The notes below the pieces were generated by a model. That model searched no databases and was not told the DNA's origin. It saw nothing but the letters and a program-made list of their open reading frames with translations. Source: Janthinobacterium sp. Marseille (GTDB lineage Bacteria > Pseudomonadota > Gammaproteobacteria > Burkholderiales > Burkholderiaceae_D). From it: 64,000 nucleotides of DNA. Positions 9,355 to 20,324 of this stretch are shown here, one piece after another. The first letter of the stretch is position 1, and each line of letters begins with the position of its first letter. The DNA lies in assembly GCF_000013625.1 (NCBI RefSeq), contig NC_009659.1, forward strand, positions 1,736,001 through 1,800,000, written 5' to 3'. The position numbers were made by a program, and so were the translations under genes.

Positions 9355-10856
9355 GATGAACAACTCACTTCCAGATCGTTGGCCCAGTCGGGCGGTAAGG
9401 CAGCATATTTCTCATTCCCGGGCTGCTCGTCAAATGGTTTTTCCAGCACTTGCAGCAATTTGGCGACCTCGGAGAAGTCCTTATTTTGCGCTTTTTCGAT
9501 GGCGATTTGCGCAAGATAGTTGCGCAGGATGTATTTGGGGTTGACCGCATCCATTGCAAGCTTGCGTTCGCTATCGATACTGTTTTCCTGCTGCAGGCGC
9601 GCGCCGTATTGTAGCGCCCAGGCATCAAATGCGGCGCGATCTATGAAGAGATCACGCAAGTCTTCATGACTGTCGCTATTGGCCGGTTGCAAATTGCCGA
9701 GCTGGCGGAAGAAAGTCGTGAAGTCGACATGGCTGTCCTGCAGGATGCCAAACAGGCTGTCGAAGAGCTGGCGATCGTCGGACTGGCGTGTCTTCAGGCC
9801 CAGCTTGGCATGCATCAATTCTTCGAACTTTTCGGCAAAGGCCGGCTTGTAGATGCGCAAGGCGGCCTGGGTTTCGTCTACATCGCCTATCAGCGGCAAC
9901 AGCGCCTGGCCCAGCGCATAACAATTCCATTCACCGATTTGCGGCTGGCGAGCATACGAGTAACGTCCCTGCTGGTCGGTGTGGTTGCAGATATGGGTTG
10001 CGTTGAAAGCTTCCATGAAACCGAAGGGACCGTAATCAAGTGTCAATCCGAGGATGGACATATTGTCGGTATTCATCACGCCATGCATGAAGCCGACCGC
10101 CTGCCAGTGCGCAATCATGTGTGCGGTGCGCAGTGTGACTTCGGTCAGCAAGTCCTTGTAAGGATTTTCGCTGTTGCGGAAGTAGGGATAGAAACGGTCG
10201 ATGACGTAATCAGCGAGTGTCTTCAGCTCGTCGTGCTTTTCATTGTAGAACCAGTGTTCGAAAGAACCGAAGCGGACAAAGCTTTGGGCGACGCGCGTGG
10301 CGACGGCGGCCGTTTCGGCCTGTTCGCGCATGACGAGCTGGTCCGAGCCGGTCACGCAGAGTGCGCGCGTGGTTGGAACGCCGAGTGCTGCCATTGCTTC
10401 CGAACAGAGGAACTCGCGTATCGACGAACGCAGTACCGCACGGCCATCGCCCATGCGTGAGTAGGGCGTCAGGCCGGCCCCTTTCAATTGCAGTTCGAGT
10501 CGACCGGATGGTTCGATTTCCGGCGCTGGCACATCGCCGAGCAGGATGGCGCGGCCATCACCGAGCTGGCTGGCCCAGACACCGAACTGATGCCCCGAAT
10601 AGACGGCGGACAATGGTTTGGAGTTGAGCAGCAGGCGGTTACCGGTAAAGGTTTCGATGAATTCCGTGCCTCCGGTTTCGGCAAAATCCAGGCCGATCAT
10701 GGCGGCGGTCGATGCGCTGGCGCACACCAGGTAGGGATCGGGCAAAGGCGTAGGCATCAAGGCGGTGTAATGCGCCGGCGGCAGCGTGGCGAAGGAGTTC
10801 TCCAGCGGCAGGGTATTGGTGCGATAGACCGGGTACGGCGGTTTCGGGGCATTCAT
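9351..10856 (-). CDS. selO: Protein adenylyltransferase SelO (YdiU)
   Basis: A 501-residue pseudokinase-fold enzyme that transfers AMP to Ser/Thr/Tyr of target proteins and is linked to redox homeostasis. Family motifs include [19 protein letters not shown] (nucleotide loop), [19 protein letters not shown] and [20 protein letters not shown], the metal-binding and catalytic loop. The protein ends in EVSCSS; the cysteine third from the end matches the selenocysteine of animal SelO. I start at the ATG at 10856 (MNAPKPPYP), which has an AGGA ribosome binding site; the frame is open for 58 more codons upstream but these look non-coding. It is the first gene of the operon that runs to ppiC. Confidence 0.95.
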   Translation of the reverse strand: MNAPKPPYPVYRTNTLPLENSFATLPPAHYTALMPTPLPDPYLVCASASTAAMIGLDFAETGGTEFIETFTGNRLLLNSKPLSAVYSGHQFGVWASQLGDGRAILLGDVPAPEIEPSGRLELQLKGAGLTPYSRMGDGRAVLRSSIREFLCSEAMAALGVPTTRALCVTGSDQLVMREQAETAAVATRVAQSFVRFGSFEHWFYNEKHDELKTLADYVIDRFYPYFRNSENPYKDLLTEVTLRTAHMIAHWQAVGFMHGVMNTDNMSILGLTLDYGPFGFMEAFNATHICNHTDQQGRYSYARQPQIGEWNCYALGQALLPLIGDVDETQAALRIYKPAFAEKFEELMHAKLGLKTRQSDDRQLFDSLFGILQDSHVDFTTFFRQLGNLQPANSDSHEDLRDLFIDRAAFDAWALQYGARLQQENSIDSERKLAMDAVNPKYILRNYLAQIAIEKAQNKDFSEVAKLLQVLEKPFDEQPGNEKYAALPPDWANDLEVSCSS

Positions 10857-11091
10857 ATGACATTCCTGTGTTTCAGTCCGACGGCGTATTCGACCATGGC
10901 GATCTGCTTTGAGTGCGGCTACCGTATTGCTACTGTATTGACGCGGGGTGTAAAGGGCGTATTTTGACAGAGAAGCGAAAATCGGTTGCGCTCGTCTCAA
11001 AACGCCCTGGTTTGAGTCGGTTTTCGTCACAAATATCCCATAAATATGGTATAAAAATGATCATTGTTTCTATCGAGAAATCCAAATATTA

Positions 11092-12324
11092 ATGTTCATG
11101 CGTATTCCATCCCTCATTCTTTCCGCCGCTTTTGCTCTCTCTGCTTCCCATTCTTTCGCTGAAAATGTCCGGATCGCCTTTATCGATCCGCTCTCCGGTC
11201 CATTTGCACCGGTCGGACAGAACTTGCTGCACAGCTTCCAGACCATAGCCGAGCTGTCGAATCAAAAACAGTGGGGCGGCAGTAATACGGTGGAGATCGT
11301 CGGCTTCGATAACAAGGGGAGTCCGCAGGAATCGCTGATCCAGCTGAAGTCGGCCATCGACCAGGGTTATCGTTACATTACACAGGGCAATGGTTCCGGC
11401 GTTGCACTGGCACTGATCGATGCTATCAATAAACACAATGAACGCAATCCCGGCAAGGAAGTGCTGTTCCTGAATCACTCGGCCGGTGATCCGGCGCTGA
11501 CCAATAGCAAATGCAGCTTCTGGCATTTCCGCTTCGATGCGAATTCGGAAATGAAGATGGAGTCGCTGACCACCTTCATGGCGAAGGATCCGAATATCAA
11601 GAAGATCTACGTCATCGGCCAGAACTATGCGCTGGGGCAGGAAATATCACGTTCGACCCGCGCCTATATGGGCCGTAAACGTCCGGATGTGCAGATCGTT
11701 GGTGACGATTTGCATCCTATCGGGCAGGTCAAGGATTTCTCGCCGTATGTAGCGAAGATGAAGGCTTCCGGTGCCGATACCATCATCACCGCCAACTGGG
11801 GTGCCGACCTGGCCTTGCTGGTCAAGGCTGCGCGGGATGCCGACCTGAAAGCGAATTTCTATACGCTGTACGCGGCGACGACCGGTGTGCCGACCGCGAT
11901 GGGGGCGGCCGGACTGGATAGGGTCAAGTACGTGGCTTACTGGAATTTGAATAACGAAACCTACGCCGGCAAGGAAATCATCGAGGGCTTCAAAAAGAAA
12001 TACAACGATGATTACTACGCGATGGCTTCTTATACAGTGCTGGCGATGCTGGGCAAGGCCTTCAAGGAAGCAGGCAGCACTGATCCGTTGAAAGTCGCGC
12101 TGGCAATGGAAGGCATGAAGGTAAAAAGCCTCAATGGTGAAGTCGAGATGCGTAAGTCCGATCACCAGGCACAGCAACCCTTGTATATTGCGACCTGGGT
12201 CAAGCAAAATAATACCGATGTGAAGTTCGATCAGGAAAATACCGGTTACGGCTGGCGCACTGATCAAAAGATTGATGCCTATGTGGCGGCGCAACCGACT
12301 TCGTGCCAGATGAAGCGTCCCTGA
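11092..12324 (+). CDS. livK: ABC transporter substrate-binding protein, branched-chain amino acid type
   Basis: A 410-residue periplasmic binding protein of the Leu/Ile/Val family (type I fold). A signal peptide covers about residues 1-23 (ending SHSFA) and the mature protein opens ENVRIAFIDPLSGPFAPVGQ, a family hallmark. Motifs such as GSGVALALIDAINKHNE, GQNYALGQE and TIITANWGADLALLVKAA follow. It delivers ligand to the LivHMGF complex encoded directly downstream. The true ligand may be another amino acid, an amide or an aromatic compound. A second ATG two codons in is also usable. The 235 bp to selO form a divergent control region. Confidence 0.9.
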   Translation: MFMRIPSLILSAAFALSASHSFAENVRIAFIDPLSGPFAPVGQNLLHSFQTIAELSNQKQWGGSNTVEIVGFDNKGSPQESLIQLKSAIDQGYRYITQGNGSGVALALIDAINKHNERNPGKEVLFLNHSAGDPALTNSKCSFWHFRFDANSEMKMESLTTFMAKDPNIKKIYVIGQNYALGQEISRSTRAYMGRKRPDVQIVGDDLHPIGQVKDFSPYVAKMKASGADTIITANWGADLALLVKAARDADLKANFYTLYAATTGVPTAMGAAGLDRVKYVAYWNLNNETYAGKEIIEGFKKKYNDDYYAMASYTVLAMLGKAFKEAGSTDPLKVALAMEGMKVKSLNGEVEMRKSDHQAQQPLYIATWVKQNNTDVKFDQENTGYGWRTDQKIDAYVAAQPTSCQMKRP

Positions 12325-12524
12325 GCAGCTATTGGATTATTGGGGGGAGTGCTACGTACCACGCCTTGCACTTCACTCCAAATATCCGTATTCGCACTCG
12401 CGAATATTGCTGAAATGAGTTCTAATGCCAGCATGCCACCCATCCGGCGCTGCATATTTCCCTTATATGAAACGATGAAGAGCCGGGCGCACAGCGGCAT
12501 GCCCGGACAGGAGAGAACGGGCTT

Positions 12525-13472
12525 GTGGAATTTACGCTGATCTCATTATTGAACGGCCTGAGCTATGGCTTGCTGCTGTTCATGCTGTCATCCGGGCTGA
12601 CGCTGATCTTCAGCATGATGGGCGTATTGAATTTCGCGCATGCCAGCTTCTACATGATAGGTGCTTACTTCGCGTATAGCATCAGCAATGCCATCGGTTT
12701 CTGGCCGGCGCTGGTACTGGCACCGCTGGCCGTCGGCCTGCTCGGCGCGCTGGTGGAGCGCTTCGGCTTGCGAGCAGTCCACAAGTACGGAAAAATCCCC
12801 GAGCTCTTGTTCACCTTCGGCCTGTCCTATGTCATCGTCGAACTGGTGCAGCTGATCTGGGGCCGCGTTGCTGTACCCTATAGCATCCCGCCTGAATTGC
12901 AGGGCTCTCTGTTCACGCTGTACACCACCACTTTCCCGATCTACCGCGGCTTCATGATGCTGGTCGCAATCCTGATGCTGGCGGCGATTTATTTCACACT
13001 GACACGCACCCGCATTGGCCTGGTGATACAGGCCGCATTGACGCATCCGCAGATGGTGGAAGCATTGGGCCACAATGTACCGCGCGTCTTCATGTGGGTC
13101 TTCGCCGGTGGTTGCGCACTGGCCGGACTGGCCGGCGTGATCGGCGGCAATGCCTTCGTCACCGAACCGAATATGGCGCATGCGCTGGGCAGCATTATCT
13201 TCGTGGTGGTCGTGGTCGGCGGCATGGGTTCATTGGGCGGTGCCTTGCTCGCCTCCTTGCTGATAGGTGTGTTGCAGACTTTTGCCGTGGCACTCGATTT
13301 TTCTTTGCTGCATGCACTGGCTGCGCTTGGAATCCATATAAGTGAAGATGCAGCCGGATATAGCGTGCTGAAGCTGACGATTTCGCAGGTCGCGCCTATC
13401 CTGCCGTATCTCTTGCTGGTGCTGATCCTGGTCTTCAGGCCCAAGGGTTTGCTGGGAACGAGGGAAGCATGA
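12525..13472 (+). CDS. livH: Branched-chain amino acid ABC transporter permease LivH
   Basis: A 315-residue permease with eight or so hydrophobic segments. It opens LISLLNGLSYGLLLFMLSSG and has the LNFAHASFYMIGAY motif of LivH. GTG at 12525 is the likely start; an AGGAG lies about 11 bases before it and the protein would begin MEFTLIS. It overlaps livM by four bases. About 200 bp separate it from the binding-protein gene. That gap has a small hairpin (ATTCGC-ACTC-GCGAAT near 12390), a possible site for reducing expression downstream of livK. Confidence 0.93.
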   Translation: MEFTLISLLNGLSYGLLLFMLSSGLTLIFSMMGVLNFAHASFYMIGAYFAYSISNAIGFWPALVLAPLAVGLLGALVERFGLRAVHKYGKIPELLFTFGLSYVIVELVQLIWGRVAVPYSIPPELQGSLFTLYTTTFPIYRGFMMLVAILMLAAIYFTLTRTRIGLVIQAALTHPQMVEALGHNVPRVFMWVFAGGCALAGLAGVIGGNAFVTEPNMAHALGSIIFVVVVVGGMGSLGGALLASLLIGVLQTFAVALDFSLLHALAALGIHISEDAAGYSVLKLTISQVAPILPYLLLVLILVFRPKGLLGTREA

Positions 13473-14743
13473 GCGTCGCTGCAACTTTCAATGTCAGGCG
13501 CTGGCTGATCTGGGGCGGCTTTACCGCATTGCTGGTGGTCGCGCCGTTGATCTTTACGCAAAGCGCTTCGCTGTCACTCTTGTGCCAGATGGGCACCTTC
13601 ATCATTTTTGCGCTGTCCTACAATATGTTGCTGGGGCAGGGCGGCATGCTGTCCTTCGGTCATGCGGTGTATTCCGGGCTCGGTGCATTCTGTGCGATAC
13701 ATGCGATCAACCTGGTCGCCGCGGGTAATCTGCATATACCCATCACCCTGATTCCATTGGTCGGCGGCGTCGCCGGCCTGTTCTTCGGTGCCTTGTTCGG
13801 GTATGTGACGACGCGCAAATCCGGCACGACCTTCGCAATGATTACGCTGGGTATCGTCGAGCTGGTGTTTGCCTGTTCATTGATGTTCCCGGGCTTCTTT
13901 GGCGGTGAGGGCGGCATCTTTACCGATCGCGTGGTGGGCGAAGCTTTCTTCGGTATTACCTACGGCCCGCAGATACAGGTGTATTACCTGATCGCCGGCT
14001 GGCTGCTATTGAGTACGGTGGCGATGTATGCATTTACGCAAACGCCGCTGGGGCGCATCATCAATGCGGTACGGGATAATCCGGAGCGCGCCGAGTTCGT
14101 CGGCTACGATCCGCAATGGGTGCGTTACCTGACGCTGATGCTGTCGGCTTTCTTCGCCGGCATTTCCGGCGCCTTGACCGCAATTAATTTTGAAATTGTC
14201 AGCGCGGAAAATGTCAGCGCCTTGCGCTCCGGCATGATCCTGCTTTTCACCTTCATCGGCGGTACCGCATTTTTCTTTGGCCCTATCCTGGGTGCCATTG
14301 TTGGTGTCTTCCTGACGGTGGTCTTGTCGAACTATACGAATGCCTGGCAGTTGTACCTCGGCGTATTCTTCGTGCTGATCGTGATGTTGGCACCGGGCGG
14401 GATCGCCGGTTTGCTGATGCAATTCATGCGCCTGCTGCAATATGGAAAACTGCAGCAGATGGCGGCACATCTGGCGCTGGCCTTGCTTGCCGCGCTGTTG
14501 ATGGGGCTAGGCTTCATCGTGCTGGTCGAGATGCTGTATCACCTTAGCCTGAATGCGCGCAACGGCAGTACCTTGCTCCTGTTTGGCTGGACACTGGATA
14601 CCGCGCAAGCGCAGGGCTGGCTCCTTGCATTGTGCGTGGCCGGAACAGGTGGCTTGATCTGGTGGCGGGTCCGGCCACGTTTGCAGCAGGCATGGAGCCG
14701 CGCGAACCTGGAAATTGAAAACGCATTGCAGGTGGGCGCATGA
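13469..14743 (+). CDS. livM: Branched-chain amino acid ABC transporter permease LivM, extended C-terminus
   Basis: A 424-residue permease with the LivM motif YNMLLGQGGMLSFGHAVYSGLGAF and GRIINAVRDNPERAEFVGYDP. The usual permease core ends near residue 310. About 100 further residues carry two more hydrophobic segments (about 330-360 and 375-395) and a polar tail, an extension seen in a subset of LivM proteins. It overlaps livH and livG by ATGA at each end, so the complex is made from one coupled transcript. Confidence 0.92.
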   Translation: MSVAATFNVRRWLIWGGFTALLVVAPLIFTQSASLSLLCQMGTFIIFALSYNMLLGQGGMLSFGHAVYSGLGAFCAIHAINLVAAGNLHIPITLIPLVGGVAGLFFGALFGYVTTRKSGTTFAMITLGIVELVFACSLMFPGFFGGEGGIFTDRVVGEAFFGITYGPQIQVYYLIAGWLLLSTVAMYAFTQTPLGRIINAVRDNPERAEFVGYDPQWVRYLTLMLSAFFAGISGALTAINFEIVSAENVSALRSGMILLFTFIGGTAFFFGPILGAIVGVFLTVVLSNYTNAWQLYLGVFFVLIVMLAPGGIAGLLMQFMRLLQYGKLQQMAAHLALALLAALLMGLGFIVLVEMLYHLSLNARNGSTLLLFGWTLDTAQAQGWLLALCVAGTGGLIWWRVRPRLQQAWSRANLEIENALQVGA

Positions 14744-15495
14744 GTCAGCTCGCACTGGAATTAAGAGAGGTACGCAAGCGTTTCGGCAATGCGGAAATTA
14801 TCTGCGGAGCCAGCCTGCAATTGCCGCAAGGCCAGCGCCTCGCCCTGATCGGTCCAAACGGTGCGGGCAAATCAACCTTGTTCAACCTGATCTCCGGTCG
14901 TTTTCCTTTAAGCAGTGGCGATATCCTGTTGAATGGCAGCAGCATCGCAGGGCAGAAGCCGTATCAAATCAATCGACGGGGTTTGTCGCGCAGCTTCCAG
15001 ATCACGAATATCTTCCATCGCCTCAGTGTCTTTGAAAATTTGCGTTGCGCGGTATTGTGGTCGCTCGGCTATCGCTATTCATTTTGGCAGCGCCTGAATG
15101 GCTTGCAGGATGTGAATCAACGCGCTGAACAGGTGATGGAAGAAATCGGCTTGCACAAGCGCCGTAATGTAGAAGCAGATTTACTCAGCTATGCCGAACA
15201 GCGCGCACTGGAGATCGGTATCACGATAGCGGGTGGGGCACAGGTGCTCTTGCTGGATGAGCCGACTGCCGGCATGAGTCGCTCGGAATCGGATGCTGCG
15301 GTTGAGCTGATACGCAAAATCAGCGCCGGTAAAACCTTGCTGATGGTCGAGCATGATATGGATGTGGTATTCGGCCTGGCGGATCGGATTGCAGTGCTGG
15401 TCTATGGCGAAATTATCGCCTGCGATACGCCGGACAATATCCGCAATAATCCGCTGGTGCAGCAAGCCTATCTCGGTACGGTGGAGACGCTATGA
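14740..15495 (+). CDS. livG: Branched-chain amino acid ABC transporter ATPase LivG
   Basis: A 251-residue ATPase. Walker A is GPNGAGKST with Lys44, Walker B is VLLLDEPTAGM and the H-loop histidine is in MVEHDMDVVF. The ABC signature is degenerate: the expected LSGGxQ reads LSYAEQ (LLSYAEQRALEIG), a variant familiar in LivG-type subunits. It pairs with LivF to power transport. The start overlaps the livM stop (ATGA). Confidence 0.94.
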   Translation: MSQLALELREVRKRFGNAEIICGASLQLPQGQRLALIGPNGAGKSTLFNLISGRFPLSSGDILLNGSSIAGQKPYQINRRGLSRSFQITNIFHRLSVFENLRCAVLWSLGYRYSFWQRLNGLQDVNQRAEQVMEEIGLHKRRNVEADLLSYAEQRALEIGITIAGGAQVLLLDEPTAGMSRSESDAAVELIRKISAGKTLLMVEHDMDVVFGLADRIAVLVYGEIIACDTPDNIRNNPLVQQAYLGTVETL

Positions 15496-16187
15496 GCGCT
15501 TTGCTGGAAATCAAAAACCTGCACGCCTTTTATGGCAAAAGCCATGTCCTGCATGGCATAGATATCACTATTCAATCAGGTGAAATCGTCAGCCTGTTGG
15601 GGCGTAATGGTGCAGGGCGCTCGACTACGGTAAAAGCGGCGATGGGCATGGTGGCTGCGACCGGGACTATCCGCTTCAAGGGCAAGGAAATCCTCGGCTT
15701 GCCGACTTACCGGATTGCACGCCAGGGTTTGGGCTATGTCGCTGAAAGCCGCGAAATCTTCCCTACGCTGAGCGTGGCGCAAAACCTCGTGCTGGGTGCG
15801 CAAGCCAAATCGCGCTGGAGCGCTGACGATATGTATCGCCTGTTTCCGCGTTTGCAGGAGCGTCAACATGTGCAGGCAGGCGTGTTGTCCGGGGGCGAAC
15901 AGCAAATGCTGGCCTTATGCCGTACGCTGATGGGTGATCCGGAATTGATCATGATCGATGAGCCGACTGAAGGCCTGGCGCCGCAAATGGTGGCGCTGGT
16001 CGCTAACTTCCTGCAGGAATTGGTGCAACGTGGCGTATCGGTTTTACTGATAGAACAAAAACTCGCGATCGCGCTAAAGATCTCGCAACGGGTTTATGTG
16101 ATGGGCCATGGCCAGGTCGTATTTGAAGGCAGTCCGCAGGATTTGCAGGCAGATGCAGCAGTGCGACAGGAATGGCTGGGCGTTTGA
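15492..16187 (+). CDS. livF: Branched-chain amino acid ABC transporter ATPase LivF, Arg in Walker A
   Basis: A 231-residue ATPase, last gene of the liv operon, overlapping livG by ATGA. The signature VLSGGEQQM and Walker B LIMIDEPTEGL are canonical, and the switch region LLIEQK lacks a histidine, as is usual for LivF. The Walker A reads GRNGAGRSTT, so residue 43 is Arg (codon CGC) where Lys normally contacts the ATP phosphates. I believe other betaproteobacterial LivF proteins share this, but I cannot check here. The protein is otherwise intact. Confidence 0.93.
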   Translation: MSALLEIKNLHAFYGKSHVLHGIDITIQSGEIVSLLGRNGAGRSTTVKAAMGMVAATGTIRFKGKEILGLPTYRIARQGLGYVAESREIFPTLSVAQNLVLGAQAKSRWSADDMYRLFPRLQERQHVQAGVLSGGEQQMLALCRTLMGDPELIMIDEPTEGLAPQMVALVANFLQELVQRGVSVLLIEQKLAIALKISQRVYVMGHGQVVFEGSPQDLQADAAVRQEWLGV

Positions 16188-16189
16188 GC

Positions 16190-16208
16190 CCGGAGCATTT
16201 TGCTCCGG
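16190..16208 (+). terminator. Hairpin at the end of the liv operon
   Basis: CCGGAGCA-TTT-TGCTCCGG begins three bases past the livF stop codon. It has no T run, so it is a mRNA-end hairpin and not a clear intrinsic terminator. Confidence 0.45.
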
Positions 16209-16286
16209 TCAATCGCAGCATCCAACCCTGGTAATCCCTCTTATCCAATACTCTCCATCCTCAAAGTTGCTGCATTAATGCAGGGG

Positions 16287-16352
16287 ATAGTTATTGTCTA
16301 TCCGATATATTTATACAATCAAATTTGATTCTTGATAGTTTTTGCATAAACT
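16287..16352 (+). promoter_or_regulatory. Candidate OxyR site and promoter of katG
   Basis: The 386 bp between livF and katG hold ATAG-N7-CTAT (16287-16301), then seven bases and a weaker half-site ATTT-N7-CAAA (16309-16323). The spacing equals the OxyR pattern ATAG-N7-CTAT-N7-ATAG-N7-CTAT. A possible -35 TTGATT (16325-16330) directly abuts it, and a TAAACT -10 follows after 16 bp. This is the position where OxyR activates transcription. It implies a leader of roughly 210 bases before katG. The first half-site is strong, the second poor. Confidence 0.45.
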
Positions 16353-16492
16353 GAATTCGTCGTCTTTATGCAGGAGCCAGCCTTGTCCCCACGCCAACTT
16401 CAATCACCAGCGCCGTCTTCGTCACAGCTTTGGCTGGAAGTGCTGGCCGCCCTGGCGCAAGCACATTGAGCGGGCCGCAAGCGGCGATTTAG

Positions 16493-18751
<2,259 letters not shown>

Positions 18752-18775
18752 CAGCACCCACTTAGCCTAAAAAAG

Positions 18776-18809
18776 AAAGCGATGCATCTGTCCGGATGCA
18801 TCGCTTTTT
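18776..18809 (+). terminator. Rho-independent terminator after katG
   Basis: AAAGCGATGCATC-TGTCCG-GATGCATCGCTTT followed by T, 24 bases past the katG stop codon. Confidence 0.85.
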
Positions 18810-18870
18810 AATTTGCGCGTGTGTATAAATCAGCCATAATCGTCATACGTACACATACGGACGAACCGCC

Positions 18871-19236
18871 ATGCAGATATCCGCCGCCATCCCCATCATT
18901 CGTATCTTTGACGAAGCCAAAGCCAAGGAGTTTTATTTCGATTTCCTGGGCTTCAGCTGCGATTGGGAGCATCGCTTCGGAGATAACTTCCCCGTGTACC
19001 TCCAGGTTCGACGCTCGTCGCTAATCCTGCACTTAAGCGAGCATCACGGTGATGCGACACCGGGTTCCGCAATCTTTATTCCTATCGACGATATCGATAG
19101 CCTGCATGCCGAATTGCTGGCGAAAGACTATAAGAATGCCAAACCGGGTGTGCAGGATTTGCCGTGGGGTCGCATGATGGATATTGCCGATCCTTTTGGC
19201 AATCACCTGCGCTTCTGCCAGCAGACGCCGGATTAA
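18871..19236 (+). CDS. Glyoxalase/bleomycin-resistance (VOC) family protein
   Basis: A 121-residue single-domain VOC-fold protein. It opens with IPIIRIFDEAKAKEFYFDFLGF and ends with DPFGNHLRFCQ, the two ends typical of bleomycin-resistance-like dimers. The segment SSLILHLSEHHGD supplies a possible metal-ligand histidine region. Members bind or modify small hydrophobic or metal-chelating ligands; the ligand here is unknown. It lies after the katG terminator and ends nine bases from the convergent reductase gene. Confidence 0.85.
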   Translation: MQISAAIPIIRIFDEAKAKEFYFDFLGFSCDWEHRFGDNFPVYLQVRRSSLILHLSEHHGDATPGSAIFIPIDDIDSLHAELLAKDYKNAKPGVQDLPWGRMMDIADPFGNHLRFCQQTPD

Positions 19237-19245
19237 ACACTATAT

Positions 19246-19809
19246 TTAGTCGGCAATGTCGCAGCTTGCAGGTGTCAAGTCCCTGATGTACTGCAGGTAC
19301 TGCGCCGCATTGGCATCCAGCTCTTCTTCAGAAATGCCGCTCTCTATGCCGTAACAGGCAAACGCAGGCAGGTATTCTGCACTGATGTATTCAATCGTTA
19401 CACGCAAGGGGCGCAGCAATTCTTCCAGCGTGTAGTGATAACGTCCGCTCTTCCTGTAATCGACTTCCTTGATGCCGGCCGAGACCGCGGCACCTATGCG
19501 CTTGCCTGCCAGTTTTTCCGTGCCGCGACCATAGGCAAAGCCATGCGTTAACACTTCATCCTGCCATTGCTTCAAGAGCGGCGGCGTACTAAACCAGTAG
19601 AGCGGGAATTGCAGGATGATGGTGTCATGTTCAAGCAGCAGCTTTTGTTCAGCTGCCACATCTATTTTTCCATCCGGATATTGCTCATGCAGTTGATGGA
19701 TGGTGACCAGCTCTGGATTCTTTTGCAGTTCCTGCAGCCATCTTTTGTTGATGATGGACTTGTGGATGTCGGGGTGCGTCACAATAACGAGGGTCTTGCT
19801 GCTTTTCAT
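19246..19809 (-). CDS. NAD(P)H oxidoreductase, flavodoxin-like quinone reductase family
   Basis: A 187-residue protein of the NQO/KefF/YwrO flavodoxin-like family. It has the N-terminal strand KTLVIVTHPD, the FMN-contact loop QFPLYWFSTPPLLKQWQDEV and FAYGRGTEKLAGKRI, all characteristic. It probably reduces quinones or other electrophiles with NAD(P)H in the cytoplasm. The divergent HxlR regulator 96 bp away is the usual partner of such genes, which are typically induced by electrophile or disulfide stress. Confidence 0.88.
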   Translation of the reverse strand: MKSSKTLVIVTHPDIHKSIINKRWLQELQKNPELVTIHQLHEQYPDGKIDVAAEQKLLLEHDTIILQFPLYWFSTPPLLKQWQDEVLTHGFAYGRGTEKLAGKRIGAAVSAGIKEVDYRKSGRYHYTLEELLRPLRVTIEYISAEYLPAFACYGIESGISEEELDANAAQYLQYIRDLTPASCDIAD

Positions 19810-19905
19810 GATGTGCCAAGGAAGTGAGTGATGACGTATGCTAGCAATGCATTAACTGCCTGAAAAGTAGGCACTTTTTTGTTCCTGATTACAAATAGGT
19901 GAGTT

Positions 19906-20256
19906 ATGAAGGTCACAGGATTCAAGTTCCCGATTGATGCGACGCTGTATCTGATTGGCGGCAAATGGAAGTGCACGATACTGTGTCATTTGCTTGAGCA
20001 GACGCAGCGGCCGGGCGAATTGCGTCGCCTGATGCCGGGCATTTCACAGAAAGTATTGACCGAGCAATTGCGCGAACTGGAAAGCGATGGTGTGATCGAG
20101 CGCGTGGTTTATCCGGAAGTTCCGCCACGGGTTGAATACAAGCCGACTGAATTCGGCTTGTCTTTAGGTGAAATTATTAATGCGATGTGTGATTGGGGGC
20201 TGGTTCACTTCGAGCGAATTACAGATGCGCGCCTGCGTCGTGAGGGGAGCTCTTAG
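19906..20256 (+). CDS. HxlR-type transcriptional regulator
   Basis: A 116-residue winged-helix protein with the HxlR hallmarks LIGGKWKCTILCHLLEQTQRPGELRRLMPGISQKVLTEQLRELE and PRVEYKPTEFG. It probably represses or activates the divergent reductase gene. The 96-bp gap holds an inverted repeat TGCCT-N7-AGGCA (19857-19873), 32 bases before its ATG, that could be its operator. HxlR proteins such as YodB and QorR sense quinones through a cysteine near the N-terminus. Cys23 (WKCTI) may fill that role here, which is an inference. Confidence 0.9.
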   Translation: MKVTGFKFPIDATLYLIGGKWKCTILCHLLEQTQRPGELRRLMPGISQKVLTEQLRELESDGVIERVVYPEVPPRVEYKPTEFGLSLGEIINAMCDWGLVHFERITDARLRREGSS

Positions 20257-20324
20257 CAGCGGGGCTATAACGACGCATTTTTTTGACGGCGCAAGCATAT
20301 CGACCAGCATTTCCAACGAGGTAC

